From assembly GCA_947359465.1 (NCBI GenBank), contig OX375872.1:3578395-3642394 (forward strand): DNA of 64,000 bases, read 5' to 3'. Below, piece after piece: positions 9,560 to 19,800 of this stretch; position 1 is the stretch's first letter, and each line of letters begins with the position of its first letter. The stretch comes from Metellina segmentata (taxonomy: Eukaryota; Arthropoda; Arachnida; Araneae; Tetragnathidae). The translations under genes were made by a program, and so were the position numbers. The notes below the pieces were generated by a model. The model worked only from the letters and a program-made list of their open reading frames with translations. It was not told the DNA's origin and made no database searches.

Positions 9560-9979
9560 AGTGGTTGCCGCAGCCGCCGTCGCAGAATTGAAAACACGGT
9601 TTGTTCAAAATTGTACAGGGTTAACGATGACAGTCTTTTGGCTCCTGAGAATATTTTCCATCACGGGTGTCACCAAATGTCGCCTTTTGGGCGAACTTTT
9701 CTTCCTATTTCTCTTTAATAAATCTTTAATGATATTATACGCTGCACTCGCGATTATGCGCCGACTTCGTAAAGAACGGGACCTTAAAACAATTTGCTTC
9801 AAACAATAAGTTTGCAGTTTAACTTCAACACACAACCAACCAGATTGATCGCGAGCACATGGAACATTTTGTGTCCGAGCTGTCAAACCAGAAAAACCAG
9901 AGAGATTGATTCACCAAACCTGTCTCCGGGGTTAATCAATCATCCATGTTTTGCTCTGCTTCTCCGGTGTGGACGCGGC
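9556..9979 (+). repeat. Dispersed repeat R1, copy 1, right part
   Basis: Matches 11713-12240 from GCGGTTGCCGCAGCCGCC onward, including GGCTCCTGAGAATATTTTCC and AACATGGATGATTG in reverse. This copy lacks roughly 120 bases present at about 11785-11893 of copy 2. Short frames here (for example the one ending RVHTREAEQNMDD) are repeat noise. The right end, GGTGTGGACGCGGC, abuts TTAA. Confidence 0.75.
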
Positions 9980-10046
9980 TTAAGCCGCGTCCACACCAGA
10001 GAAGCAGAGCAAAACATGGATGATTGATTAACCTCGGAGACAGGTT
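9917..10046. repeat. 130-bp near-perfect palindrome centred on TTAA
   Basis: Arms 9917-9981 and 9982-10046 are reverse complements with about two mismatches (CCGGGG against CCTCGG, and CCGGTG against CTGGTG). There is no spacer, and the centre is GGCTTAAGCC. The arms start GCCGCGTCCACACC outward from TTAA, which suggests two transposon ends joined head to head. Weaker inverted similarity seems to continue outside. Confidence 0.9.
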
Positions 10047-11190
10047 CGATTGGCAGCTCGTTCAGTGTAGACGGTGAACGAACATTTTGAGCACGAGCAA
10101 AATGATCCGCTTCTAGTCGGTACATCAAAGGAAAGCAAGTGCTCGTGCTTGCTCTATTTGGACGGCGTTTTTTCGTTCCCTTGCTCGACGTTCAATCAAT
10201 CACCGGGGTCATCGTTAAGAAACGGTTCGGGGATCGGAACATAGAAATATTTATATTTCTTCGGATTGTAAAGTGATACTATTATTTAAGTAGTCTATTT
10301 GTAAGCATTGTGTGTTTTGCTATACATAGTTGACGATTAAAACTTAGTTGTGAAAATGTAATCTGCCCATATTAGTGTCAAAATTGATGTGTCCAACCAT
10401 GTGTATTTAGATGGTTTATATTAGTGGTCTTGGGGAACTTTGCACGTCAAATCTCTGCTATTATAAAATGAAGTGTCCGACCTCCACTACGCAATGTCCG
10501 GACGAATCTATTGCACTTACAATAATGAAATTTGGCACACGGGTAGTCCGAAGTTTTTGCAATTTTTGTGTCCAGCCAGAATTTTAAAATTCAATCTAAA
10601 ACATTTAAAAAATAATTTGTTGGAATTTAATTATTATTGTCTTCTTTGGAATAAAAGTTGCATAAAAAGTTAGCAGATTCTAAATGTATTTTTTCCGCTT
10701 CCGATTTCATTTTGCGGAGAAAGATTTGTCAGCAGACTAAAGTTTTAACTTTAGTTATGTAGTTCTTTTTTTTTATCTCCTTGATCGTAAAAGATAGAGT
10801 ACAATTTTCAACGGATATGAAATCTGCGGAAAATTTCACATTAGATCTATACCTAAAAATATGATTTTCGATAAATGAATAATTTTAAATTGAAACTTAT
10901 ATTTTTTCCAACACGAACGCCACCTTCTGTGAAGAATGACTTTCGTTTGATTCGAGATATCACAGATTTCATTTCCTACGCTCAAACCATTTCACAGCGA
11001 AGAAAAGCAAAACAAATAAAAAAAACATATTGACTGGCATTGTTAAGTATTTTTTTGTAAAATCGGGATCGTTAAAGACAGATGAAAATTTCAACAGATT
11101 TGAAATCTGAATAAAATCTAAACCCTTAAATCTCTACCTTCCATTTGATTTTCTTTTAATAAATAATTTTTCAATTAAATATTTATATTT
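10047..11190. other. AT-rich repeat-like DNA without a supported gene
   Basis: The first 160 bases contain words such as GAGCACGAGC and GCTCGTGCTTGCTC, and look like continuation of a transposon end. The rest is AT-rich with many stops in all frames. I see no gene here. Confidence 0.4.
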
Positions 11191-11194
11191 TCGC

Positions 11195-11480
11195 AAGAGA
11201 TTCTGACGTCACGCCGATTGGATCTCTTCGCAATTTGAATTTGGCAATGACGAGGTCATTACGGCGTTGCCCGAGGTGTTTGTTTGCGAAGCAAATCATA
11301 GTTCATAATATTCATAATTTAGTTTGCGAAGCAAATCAAATTAGAATTTGCTGGGAATCTATTCCAAAAGGCTACGAATTTCCATTTGGTTTGTGAGGCA
11401 AACCAATGCCATGATTGCTGTTATCCAATAGGCTTCGCAAACCAAATGGGAATTCTTAGCAATCACCACGCAGTGGCTAG
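11195..11480. repeat. Cluster of short hairpin words, locus 1
   Basis: Several words are followed after 3-5 bases by their reverse complement, such as TTTGCgaaGCAAA (twice) and GGTTTGtgaggCAAACC. A GACGTCACG box and CAATGACGAGGTCATTACGG lie nearby. A related cluster occurs at 23.88-24.16 kb. No coding content. The nature is unknown; it may be the end of a non-autonomous element. Confidence 0.6.
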
Positions 11481-11491
11481 TTTAAGATAAA

Positions 11492-12240
11492 TAAGAGGTG
11501 GATATTTAAAATGTATTTAAACTTTTTTGCAATTAAAGAAAATTTAAAATTGTTGCACTGCAATATTAATACGTTTTACCGAAAAATGCAGAATTGAAAG
11601 AGACATTCAAAATGTTGGAACATATGAGTGAAATATTCAGTAAGAAATTTTTATTTTGTAGGGAAATAATCTGCTAATATCAATTTTGCAAGTACGTATG
11701 TATATATATATTAAAAAAGCGGTTGCCGCAGCCGCCGTCGCAGGATTGAAAATACGGTTTGTTCAAAATTGTACAGGGTTAACGATAAAGTGGATTATTT
11801 TCCGAGGCGGCTATTAGTTTAGGGTTTATTAAGTGTCCCAGTAGGAAAAGCGTAATTTCTACTGCGTGTGAGCAAAAGACATATACATTTTCAGTCTTTT
11901 GGCTCCTGAGAATATTTTCCATCACGGGTGTCACCAAATGTCGCCTTTTTTGGGAACTTTTCTTCCTATTTCTCTTTAATAAATCTTTAATGATAATATA
12001 CGCTGCACTCGCGACTATGCGCCGACTTCGCAAAGAACGGGACCTTAAAACAATTTGCTTCAAACAATAAGTTTGCAGTTTAACTTCAACACACAACCAA
12101 CCAGATTGATCGCGAGCACATGGAACATTTTGTGTCCGAGCTGTCAAACCAGAAAAACCAGAGAGATTGATTCACCAAACCTGTCTCCGAGGTTAATCAA
12201 TCATCCATGTTTTGCTCTGCTTCTCCGGTGTGGACGCGGC
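11492..12240 (+). repeat. Dispersed repeat R1, copy 2 (uninterrupted by gypsy)
   Basis: The paralogue of 3992-4162 plus 9556-9979 without element B, so it serves as an empty-site reference. It contains a stretch around 11750-11890 (GGCTATTAGTTTAGGGT, TTCAAAATTGTACAGGG) that is also found diverged at 22.98-23.11 and 23.78-23.88 kb. It ends at GGTGTGGACGCGGC, the same boundary as copy 1. Confidence 0.75.
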
Positions 12241-12587
12241 TGTAGTGTCGTAGGGGGTCTCTCTGACCACAGCTTTCATGGTGGTCCTTGAATTTATGAC
12301 CGGATGGGGGAATCCCTTTGTCTTTGAACTGTAGCGGTTTCGGAAGGACGTGTGGGGTCTGCTCTCGAAGAAAAGAGAGAATCATGGAACGCATGAACGT
12401 GAACGAACGCAGAACTACTCTGCTCCGATGAAGCCGCGGAACTAAAACCTATTTGTATTTTCCATATATTAGCCTCGAAATAGCCTTAACTTATCTGTAT
12501 ATCTTCAATAATTAATTAAATGTGCTGTATTTTTAAATGTCGTTTTAATTGCCTTTAAGCCACGTAAATTATACTCACGACGTTACA
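12241..12587. mobile_element. Candidate solo LTR
   Basis: A 347-bp segment starts TGTAGTGTCG and ends CGACGTTACA: TG...CA termini with imperfect 10-bp inverted ends. It begins exactly where repeat R1 copy 2 breaks off. No clean 4-5 bp target duplication is seen (flanks GCGGC and GTAGC), so the call is tentative. Confidence 0.4.
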
Positions 12588-13140
12588 GTAGCAAGTGTGT
12601 CAGAGTTTTTAAAATTCTTCGGCTAAAGCTGGAAATTTTTATTATTTTAGTTAGGTATGAATTGAATTATTTTTATATTTCTTCATTTTAGTTAATATTA
12701 AGGTTTTGATAACAATGTGTTTTATCAAAAGGTGGGAATATGTTAGATTCAGTTAAAGCAGCGTTACCTATTTGTGTTAACATTTATTGAACGAGATTAA
12801 GGTTTTATAGAATGGCAACGATTTGAAGAATCAATGGTTTTTAGTTTCAATTCCGTATTGTAGCATCAGATATGTTTTCGTGTCCTTTTGTTAAATGTGT
12901 AAATAAATGTAAAAAATTTATTGGATTCTGGTTTGATTTGTTTACGAGGAAATATACTGCATGCTGTGTAATATCCAGTGCCTTTCGAACTTTTGTGATA
13001 TTTAATTCAAGATTGATCGTCATTATGAATTGGGTGCTCAATTGAATACTGTGCAAATGGTATCAATTTGAATTGAAAGTTCACGACATTCAAATGTTTC
13101 CATTGGAAAGATTGACTGTACAAGGCGGTTTTGGGTTGGA
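12588..13140. other. AT-rich DNA, no gene seen
   Basis: Low-complexity AT-rich sequence with no supported frame longer than about 70 codons, and none of those recognisable. Confidence 0.4.
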
Positions 13141-14111
13141 TCTCAGAAAATAACCATTTTTTTTATAACTGCCTCGGTTTAACCGAGTAAAAAAAGTTTT
13201 TTTTATATCACATCACAACTGTTACACAAATTCACATTGATTCTTAAATAAACCAAAACTTAATTGTTTCAAAATGAAGGTACACAAACTAATAAAATAA
13301 TTAAAACATTAGTTACCTTGTTAATATTGTTTTATATATTCAACCCAATACTTTTTATTTACTCTGCTTATAAATACTCGATCAGTTATATGCTGGTTAG
13401 TTAATCGACTTCTGTCATCAGAAACCACAGAATTCAGAGCAGATACTAACCTTTCAGATGTCACTGAACTTCCAACAACTGTCAAATACTTAAAAGCTAG
13501 CAATGCTAATGCTGGCAAACATGTCTTTCTTATTCAAGTGGACTACTATCCCTTAACAACAGAGGCTGCTGCAAATATAGTTTCAGCTCATTGGGAAAGT
13601 AAGCATCTGCACCCTGCAATTTTGGAAAAAAGGATTTTGTCAAATTTTTGTCACGTGTTGCCCAAAGAAAGCTTGGGTTTGTTGGAACTAGCTGGTATTG
13701 CTGAAGGAGGCGAATTTTTTTCTAATTGATTCAGGCAGTGCGTTAACTCTTTACTGACTTGGGAAACTGCTTAACAAGCAATTGTGGAAGACATAAAGTC
13801 GTAATTAAACGTTGTTTGGTATAAATGTACTTACCCATTTGTTTATACCTCAACCCGCATAGACTAAACAATGCAAAGTCAGAAAATGAGAACAAGTTAT
13901 GTCACGGGAGTGGTTGAAAAGGGATATAAACTATGTGTATCTTAAAAAATCAGTTATGAAGAAAGAATAAACACAGGCCACGAATATAATTTTCTTGAAT
14001 TATTAGTTTTTAAAATAGCAATCGCGGTTATAACCGTGCCAAGGAAACACCTGTCAACCGAAACGAAAAAACCGACTTATCGGTTTAACCGGACGGTTAT
14101 TGACATCCCTA
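13140..14111 (-). mobile_element. hAT-superfamily DNA transposon remnant
   Basis: The right end, read inward, is TAGGGATGTCAATAACCG followed by GGTTAAACCGATAAG, which resembles a hAT terminus. The left side has the related inverted word CGGTTTAACCGAG near 13174-13186, but the outermost terminal bases are not recognisable. It encloses a hAT-type dimerisation domain. No 8-bp target duplication could be confirmed. Confidence 0.55.
13321..13518 (-). pseudogene. hAT transposase C-terminal dimerisation domain fragment
   Basis: A 65-codon frame on the minus strand (LALLAFKYLTVVGSSVTSERL, then SRLTNQHITDRVFI). It matches the classic hAT C-terminal signature in which a KYL...SSV.SER motif precedes an R..L.......... 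FI/FL block. In a complete transposase this region mediates dimerisation after a zinc finger and RNase H-like catalytic core. Here only the tail has an open frame. The preceding minus-strand sequence (13520-13740) appears to be the adjoining portion but is broken by stops. Too short to be functional. Confidence 0.7.
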
Positions 14112-14284
14112 GTTGGATTCTCCCCTTCGTTTCTGCCACAATGAACTCGTCGGCAACAGTAACAGCACTTGTCTTTCCTTGACTCTAAACGTCCAAGTAG
14201 TAGTGCAGATCCTTTTGAGTTTTAAAATGTTAAAGAGATCAAACATTGAAGATTGTTATTAAATGGTCCTTTTGTTTCAAGATA

Positions 14285-14445
14285 GGCAGGGATTTTAATG
14301 AATGTCGCACTGGAGCAACACGAGGGGATAGTGTCCGGGATAAAACCCGAAGGGAAAGATCCGAGGACACCACATAGTTTTGAAACACGGTCTGAAGACT
14401 TGAGCTGGCACCCCTCTCTCTCCAAACTGCCACACCACGTCAACA
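14285..14445 (-). repeat. SINE copy (3' half), minus strand
   Basis: Contains the reverse complement of the recurrent SINE tail (GTCGCACTGGAGCAACAC, GGGATAAAACCCGAAGG, GATCCGAGGACA, CCAAACTGCCACACCACGTC). Same family as the full copies at 26362 and 63803. Diverged. Confidence 0.75.
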
Positions 14446-14701
14446 TTTTTGACGTTTTTTTAACGTTCTGGAAAACATTTGCTATAGGACTTGATTCCAA
14501 TTGAGCCAACATTCCACGATGCTTTCTTTGCTAAGAACAAGTCGTCTTTCCATGGGACAAAAAGAAAGAAAACGGGGTTATGGAATTTTCTGTATTCGTG
14601 TAAAAGTAGAGGAAAGTTTCGCCTCTAATCTGCTAAATCGACGGTTCTACAAAAACGCGTTCAAAGTTTTGATACTTCGGGTAAATATTGAGAATCGGCC
14701 A

Positions 14702-14940
14702 TTAAGAATTGAGACGAGTATAAAACATGGAATAGTGAAAACTGCAGTTAGCCCCCAATTGTACTTGTTTTCTAAAGGACCCTTCCAAACATTTTAGGTA
14801 GACGTAGAGTAGCAAGTAGCAGATTATGGTGACGATATATGCTACTAATGAGATGCAAAAGATCCTTAGAGGATGCCAACCGAAGGTGTAGAAATTTGGA
14901 TCAAATCTGCAGTTGTCCTCCTCGGACACTTGATCTCGAT
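14702..14940 (-). other. Possible membrane-protein exon or relic, unrecognised
   Basis: A minus-strand frame reads NCRFDPNFYTFGWHPLRIF, then a hydrophobic run of about 23 residues (ISLVAYIVTIICYLLLYVYL), then KCLEGSFRKQ. The amino-acid make-up (Trp, Cys, polar loop, one clear membrane span) is less random than its neighbours. It lacks convincing splice signals on both sides and I do not recognise the family. It could be a genuine exon, a decayed exon or chance. Confidence 0.2.
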
Positions 14941-14945
14941 TTCTC

Positions 14946-15700
14946 CTTTGACCGAACAGAAAATAGCTGTGCTTTCTGGAAGAATAAACTATCTATCAGA
15001 TAAGATTTTCTTTCGAATGCCATACGTATATAAAATGTGCTTTTGATATTCCATGGAATCATTTGAGATTCACTCTTATTGAACGAAAAAAAGCAAGCGA
15101 AGAATTCTAAAATTCCAATGGTACGCTTTCGACGAAGGTAAGTCATTGAATCGATTTCGCACTAATGGTGAAACAAAATGTCCGACCACGATATACCTCG
15201 TCATTTTGTTTCCGCTCGACGCAGTCGATCTCGGAAACTCTTTTCAAAGTTGACAAAATCGATTCAAATCGAACGCAGTAACTTGAAGTAAACATCTAAA
15301 AAACTATTTTCTTAGTAAGTAGACAGTAACTTCGACAGTAGCGTGGTTTATGTGTACGGTAGTGAGCGCAACATGGTGGTGCAAGGCCATTGTTTCTAGC
15401 TCACATTTCAACTCTCCTATCTGTAAGACATCCTTACATCTCCAGACATTGCAATCAGAGTTGAGCTTTTATGTATAGAAAAAAATGCCAGATTTCCCCA
15501 AATATTTGAGGACTTGATGACTCCAATCTGTTTGTCCCATTAGTGAGTGTACAATCTCATTCAATTTGAATCCAAGGCAGTTATCGACTAATTCGAGTCC
15601 ATTGACCACAAAGAGGGCGAATTGACTAAAATGTCCTCGTTTGGGCGGGGAGTAGAAGTCACTCAGGTGTTCTTCATTTGACCATTTGATAAGGATCTTT
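14946..15700. other. No gene seen
   Basis: AT-rich with scattered short frames. Nothing recognisable. Confidence 0.4.
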
Positions 15701-15704
15701 CTTC

Positions 15705-15890
15705 CTTCGGGATTCTTCTCACCAATAATCTCATGTGTTGCTCCAGTTAATTCAACTACCTACACACTTTTGTTCAGAAGGGCTTCAAGTTCAACATTAC
15801 GAGATGTTGTCCATTCCCTTCGGGATTAATCTAGGACCTTCGCCAATAGCCTATTGTGTTACTCCAGTGCAATTCAACTACCCACCTATC
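15705..15890 (+). repeat. Two diverged SINE tail fragments, plus strand
   Basis: CCTTCGGGATTCTTCTCACC...GTGTTGCTCCAGTTAATTCAACTACC and TTCCCTTCGGGATTAATC...GTGTTACTCCAGTGCAATTCAACTACC are tandem partial copies of the SINE 3' end. Confidence 0.65.
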
Positions 15891-16339
15891 TGTTAGGGAA
15901 AACATTCAGGTTGATTGAGTTTTTACGGTTCAAATGTCATATTTGTATTTAATTTTTATTTTGAATTCATATTGTGTATTACTTTTTATTTGCCTCAAGT
16001 TGTCCAGTTCAACGAACCACTCTCTGGTTCTTATGGTGCTAAAATCCTAATTGGTTGCACCATTTTATGACTCAGATGAGCACCGATCTGAATCCAATGC
16101 ACTTTGGCACCTGAATCCAATGCACTTTGCTGAGGCACTTTGGGATGAACGTTTGTAGCGAGCCAACCCGTCTACCTTCCAATCGACTAATCAACAACTA
16201 CTAACCAATGCATTCTACCTTTCCTGTGAAAACAAACTACCATATGAAAAGACAAATTGTGCGAAGTTCTAGCTTCACTTTAACAATGTTCAAGAGTGCA
16301 GCTTGTAATTGCGGCCAAAGGTGAACAACGACACCCTTT

Positions 16340-16548
16340 TCAAATTGCGATAAAAGCTACATTTGGTCTACCACCAGTGCTGGTGGACTTTTTTTCAGTG
16401 TTGCGTAAAACGATTATGGTCTAACAATAACCAAAAATAGATCTTCGATAGGCTAAACAATACTAAAACTTCATTGAATTATATTTTTTTAAAGTAATTT
16501 TACCCCATTGACTCAACTTTAATTTTATTTCCTCTATTGCAAAGCATA
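16340..16548 (+). repeat. Dispersed repeat R2, copy 1, left part
   Basis: Matches 21535-21660 (AATAACC..AAA..AG.TC..CGATA.ACTAAAC, CTTCATTGAATT, ATTTTACC). It continues at about 17663-17960 after an inserted TIR element. Confidence 0.6.
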
Positions 16549-17662
16549 GGGGAAAGTTGGACAAAACCCAAAATGTGTAACCACCTACGTGAATAAAATT
16601 GCTTCAAATTCTATTTGAATGATAAATTAGTTCTTTAGTTCCAAAAATAAATAGTTTTCAATGTGAAATAACTATATTTTGGAGGGTAAATAAATTGTTT
16701 TTTGGAAGTATGCAAGTACCCGGTTTTATCCGACCTGGTCAGATAAAACCGAGTATATATAGGAATAATTAAAAAACGTTGCTTTACTGCTGAAATATTT
16801 ATTTATAACAATAAATTAGTAAATGGCCTTCCTACACTGAGGAACATATGTGGGTTTAAAAATCACGGAACATAAGTAATTTTGAATTTAATGTGTTTGG
16901 AATGTATAGTAAATTAAGTTAATTGATCCGATTTGTAAGAAGTTTTAAGAACAGAAATCACAAATAAAATTTGGATCATGCTCCTCTACATTGCTAAATG
17001 CTTCATGCGCCCATCATCTACAGTTTTGAGACACTGTATCGAATCTTCCAGAGATTTTGACCTGACGTACAATTCATTACAAAAGACACAGGCTTCGTCA
17101 AATTCCACGTTGTCTTCATCTGATGCCGAGGAGTTTTAATGCCGAACTTCTTTCTGCTCCGAGTTTTGACAGTTTTTTACTTAAAGATCTTAAACAGTTT
17201 CTGCTTTGTTTTTCTTTTCGGGTTTTTTCTTGGTTCTCCAAGCTCCAATTCCTACCCGGTCCTGCCGACTACCAAGGTCCCAGGTTTTATCCAACTACGC
17301 CATTAATCAGAAAAGAAGGCTTAGAATATTTCAAACATGATGCAAAATGTTGTTTAATAATTTAAAATAATAGCTGAAAGAGGTGTTATCAGATGTTGTA
17401 CTTACCTAAAATAAATCTTCAAGTAATTAGAAACACTACAGAGTAAAACCGGTGGAGTAAATTTGAACCTTTTCTACTCGAATTTTTTAAAACATTGGCA
17501 TTGACAAACACATAATCAAAACTGCCTTTGATTCAACTCCAAATAACATGGCGGCTTTCTGCATCTAGTTTCATGCGTTATGCGACAGATAGCAATAATA
17601 ATCTAGCCAAAAACGCCGGATACAGGTTTTATTCGCCTACCCGGTTTTGTCCAACTCTTCCC
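16549..17662. mobile_element. TIR element with TA target duplication, pogo/Tc1-like, defective
   Basis: Left terminus GGGGAAAGTTGGACAAAACC; right terminus, inverted, GGGAAGAGTTGGACAAAACC (18 of 20 match). Both are flanked by TA (16547-16548 and 17663-17664). The element is 1114 bp. It splits repeat R2, whose other copy at 21.5-21.95 kb lacks it. An internal palindromic phrase, GGTTTTATC...GATAAAACC, lies near 16721-16753. The longest internal frame (17123-17365) is not recognisable as a transposase. Confidence 0.7.
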
Positions 17663-17930
17663 TACTAATCTTCAGATTTATTTTTTATACTTTTGAATGT
17701 CTTCTTTAAATGTAGAATTATTGAAATATTGCTAATTTAAGCTTTAAAGTATTCGTCGGACTTTCGTCTAAAATAACTTTATGTCAATCGTCTTACACAG
17801 ATGATTCAGTATTTTCAACACAATTTCCTCTTTCAGAAAATATATTTCCTTCTAGACTTAATTTAATTGGAGGTTCTGCGGTGAAGAAGCAACTTCTGAC
17901 AGGTTTGATAATTACTCCTGTCGCAAATGG
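17663..17930 (+). repeat. Dispersed repeat R2, copy 1, right part
   Basis: Corresponds to 21735-21920 (GATTCAGTATTTTCAA, TATATTT.CTTCTAGACTTAATTTAA, AAATGGAGCAGCTG). Diverged, non-coding. Confidence 0.55.
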
Positions 17931-18238
17931 AGCAGCTGTGGATGCGTATAGTACAAACGTACACCCAAAAGAATGCAGCGTGTAAATCGGCTAAAAGTGG
18001 TTCTGGCGATCTCTTTCCAACAAAGGGAAGAACATCCTCTAGAGACGCTGACGAGGGTGAGCAGCTGTAGATGCGTATAGTACAAACGTACGCCCATAGA
18101 ATGCAGCGTGTAAATCGGCTAAAAGTGGTTCTGGGGATATCTTAGCAACCCAGGGAAGAACATCCTCTAGGGACCCTGACGGGGTGGAGCAGCTGTAGAT
18201 GCGTATAGTACAAACGTACGCCCAAAAGACATAATGTA
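17928..18238 (+). repeat. Tandem repeat of about 130 bp, 2.3 copies
   Basis: Units begin GAGCAGCTGTRGATGCGTATAG at about 17931, 18059 and 18187. They contain GAATGCAGCGTGTAAATCGGCT and GGGAAGAACATCCTCTAG. The last unit is cut by the Tc1 element at 18239. Part of the unit recurs inverted near 21465-21490. Confidence 0.85.
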
Positions 18239-19494
18239 CACTGCTGGCCAGCCAAATTGCAACACCAAGAAAGACAAGAGATATCACAACAAAATTTATT
18301 TTGTAGATAACATGTTGACCAAGTATCAAATGATTAAATTTATAGACTTCTGTGAAGTGTGGTTCCTGCCAAACTCAGTAGCCAGAGTAGCCGTCATTGT
18401 TGGAGATCACCGCTGCCACACGCCTCGGCATTGATTCAAAGAGACTTTGGATGTGTTCTTGGGGTACAGCAGACCAAGCAGCTTCCACACGTTGCCAAAG
18501 TTGATCTGGTGTGGCAGCTGGGGATGTAATCTGAGTCAATCGTTGAGCAACCATGGACCACATGTTTTCTATCGGCAAAAGATCCGGAGAGCGAGCTGGC
18601 CAGGGAAGCAATTCAATCTGGCGATTGACGAAGAACCCTTGGACAATGCGTGCTACGTGTGGTCGCGCATTATCCTGTTGAAATATGGCTGTGGGCAAGC
18701 CCTGAAGGTAAGGAAGGACAACTGGCTCCAACACCTCGGAGATGTAGCGCTGGCTGTTTAAAGTACCGGCAATGCGTACTAGAGGAGTGCGAGAGTGATA
18801 TACAATACCGCCCCATACCATAATACCCGGTGCAGGACCAGTGTGGCGGTGCATAACGCAGCTGTTCAGCATCCTCTCTCTACGGTGTCTCCAGACTCGA
18901 ATCTGACCATCGTGGTGTTGCAGACAGAAGCGTGACTCGTCAGTAAAGACAATTTCATTCCATTCTGCTGTCCACATCCTTCTTTCATCGCACCATTGGC
19001 GACGGAGACGTCTGTGGTTCTGCGTCAAGGGTAGACGAAGCAATGGACGTCTTGCGGACAGACCACTCTGCTGTAAACGGCGTCGAATGGTACGCGCAGA
19101 CACTGGATGCGATCGAACACGTCGGTCCGTCGTACCCTCCTGCATCCAACGATCACATATCCGCATTACAGATGTTTGGTTTCGTCCAACACGACTACCG
19201 ATTTTCCTGAAAGATAATCCAAAATCTCGGTAGGCCACTATCCTTCCTCTGTCGAACTCGGATACTTGATCAAAAGATGATCGCTGTTTTCTACGACACA
19301 TAATTGATCGTTTTTGTGAAAAAAAGCACAAGAAAAACACAATTGCGGTACTTGAAATCGTCGAAATCTCCAAGCCTTAAATAGCGCTTTGAAGTGATGT
19401 GTGTCTGCGCTGAAATTGTAATCATTTGCATATCTCCGCTAATGCAAGATGTAAATTTCATATTATTTGCATGCTTCCTTCAGGTAGTTCAGTG
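18239..19494 (-). mobile_element. Tc1-family DNA transposon (spider-type), internally deleted
   Basis: The left terminus CACTGCTGGCCAGCC follows TA at 18237-18238. The right end keeps only the outermost CAGTG before TA at 19495-19496; most of the right inverted repeat is missing. It carries one long transposase frame on the minus strand. The protein matches in memory a very abundant spider Tc1 family. Loss of most of one terminal repeat should prevent this copy from moving. Confidence 0.88.
18375..19301 (-). CDS. Tc1-like transposase, DD34E, with an in-frame N-terminal deletion
   Basis: I choose the ATG at 19301 (MCRRKQRSSFDQVSEFDRG), giving 308 codons; an in-frame ATG at 19373 adds only 24 hydrophobic residues unlike the family. 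The paired helix-turn-helix DNA-binding region starts with ISRF-like logic (GRIVAYRDFGLSFRKIGSRV). The text jumps from RRVRSHP directly to VSARTIRRR: about 45 residues found in relatives between the two helix-turn-helix units are missing, without a frame change. The catalytic triad is complete, counted from the 19373 start: Asp145 (VFTDESRF), Asp234 (QQDNARPH) and Glu269 (SPDLLPIENMW). The enzyme would cut at TIRs and insert at TA. It probably cannot bind ends properly because the second DNA-binding subdomain is truncated. Confidence 0.9.
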   Translation of the reverse strand: MCRRKQRSSFDQVSEFDRGRIVAYRDFGLSFRKIGSRVGRNQTSVMRICDRWMQEGTTDRRVRSHPVSARTIRRRLQQSGLSARRPLLRLPLTQNHRRLRRQWCDERRMWTAEWNEIVFTDESRFCLQHHDGQIRVWRHRRERMLNSCVMHRHTGPAPGIMVWGGIVYHSRTPLVRIAGTLNSQRYISEVLEPVVLPYLQGLPTAIFQQDNARPHVARIVQGFFVNRQIELLPWPARSPDLLPIENMWSMVAQRLTQITSPAATPDQLWQRVEAAWSAVPQEHIQSLFESMPRRVAAVISNNDGYSGY

Positions 19495-19539
19495 TAGTAG
19501 AATCTAAAAAAACCAACAAGTCTTTGATGGACTATGTCA

Positions 19540-19800
19540 CACCCTATCTTTTTGCGATCTAGTGTTTCGTGTTTTTATATAGAGATATATTTGCATACAT
19601 TTATTGGACAGTTCTTGGATATCTAGAAATATGTTACAGAAAAATCTAAAATAGCAGCAGATAGTCCTCCATCCGTCCGTTCCGATCCTTCTTCCCTCTC
19701 TCCTCTGGCCCGGGTGACCTTTCAAGGACACCCCCGCCAATGTCCCTAGAGGATGTAGAGGAACCTCACGCCTCCTCATCCGTTTAAAATTGCCAGACCA
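19540..19800 (-). repeat. Dispersed repeat R3, copy 1
   Basis: Shares TTCTTGG..., ATAGCAGCA, CATCCGTCCGTTC, CTTTCCTCTCTCC-like words and the exact phrase CCCGGGTGACCTTTCAAGGA with 21255-21490. Short frames here are not credible genes. Strand is arbitrary. Confidence 0.6.

Noticed and set aside
9343..9597. A minus-strand frame with a Tyr-Ile run
   Set aside because: It is a translation of the AT microsatellite and LTR.
12197..12394. Minus-strand frame ending RVHTGEAEQNMDD, similar to a C2H2 zinc-finger linker
   Set aside because: The phrase lies in a repeated transposon end (also at 9940-10030) and no Cys or His pairs of a zinc finger are nearby.
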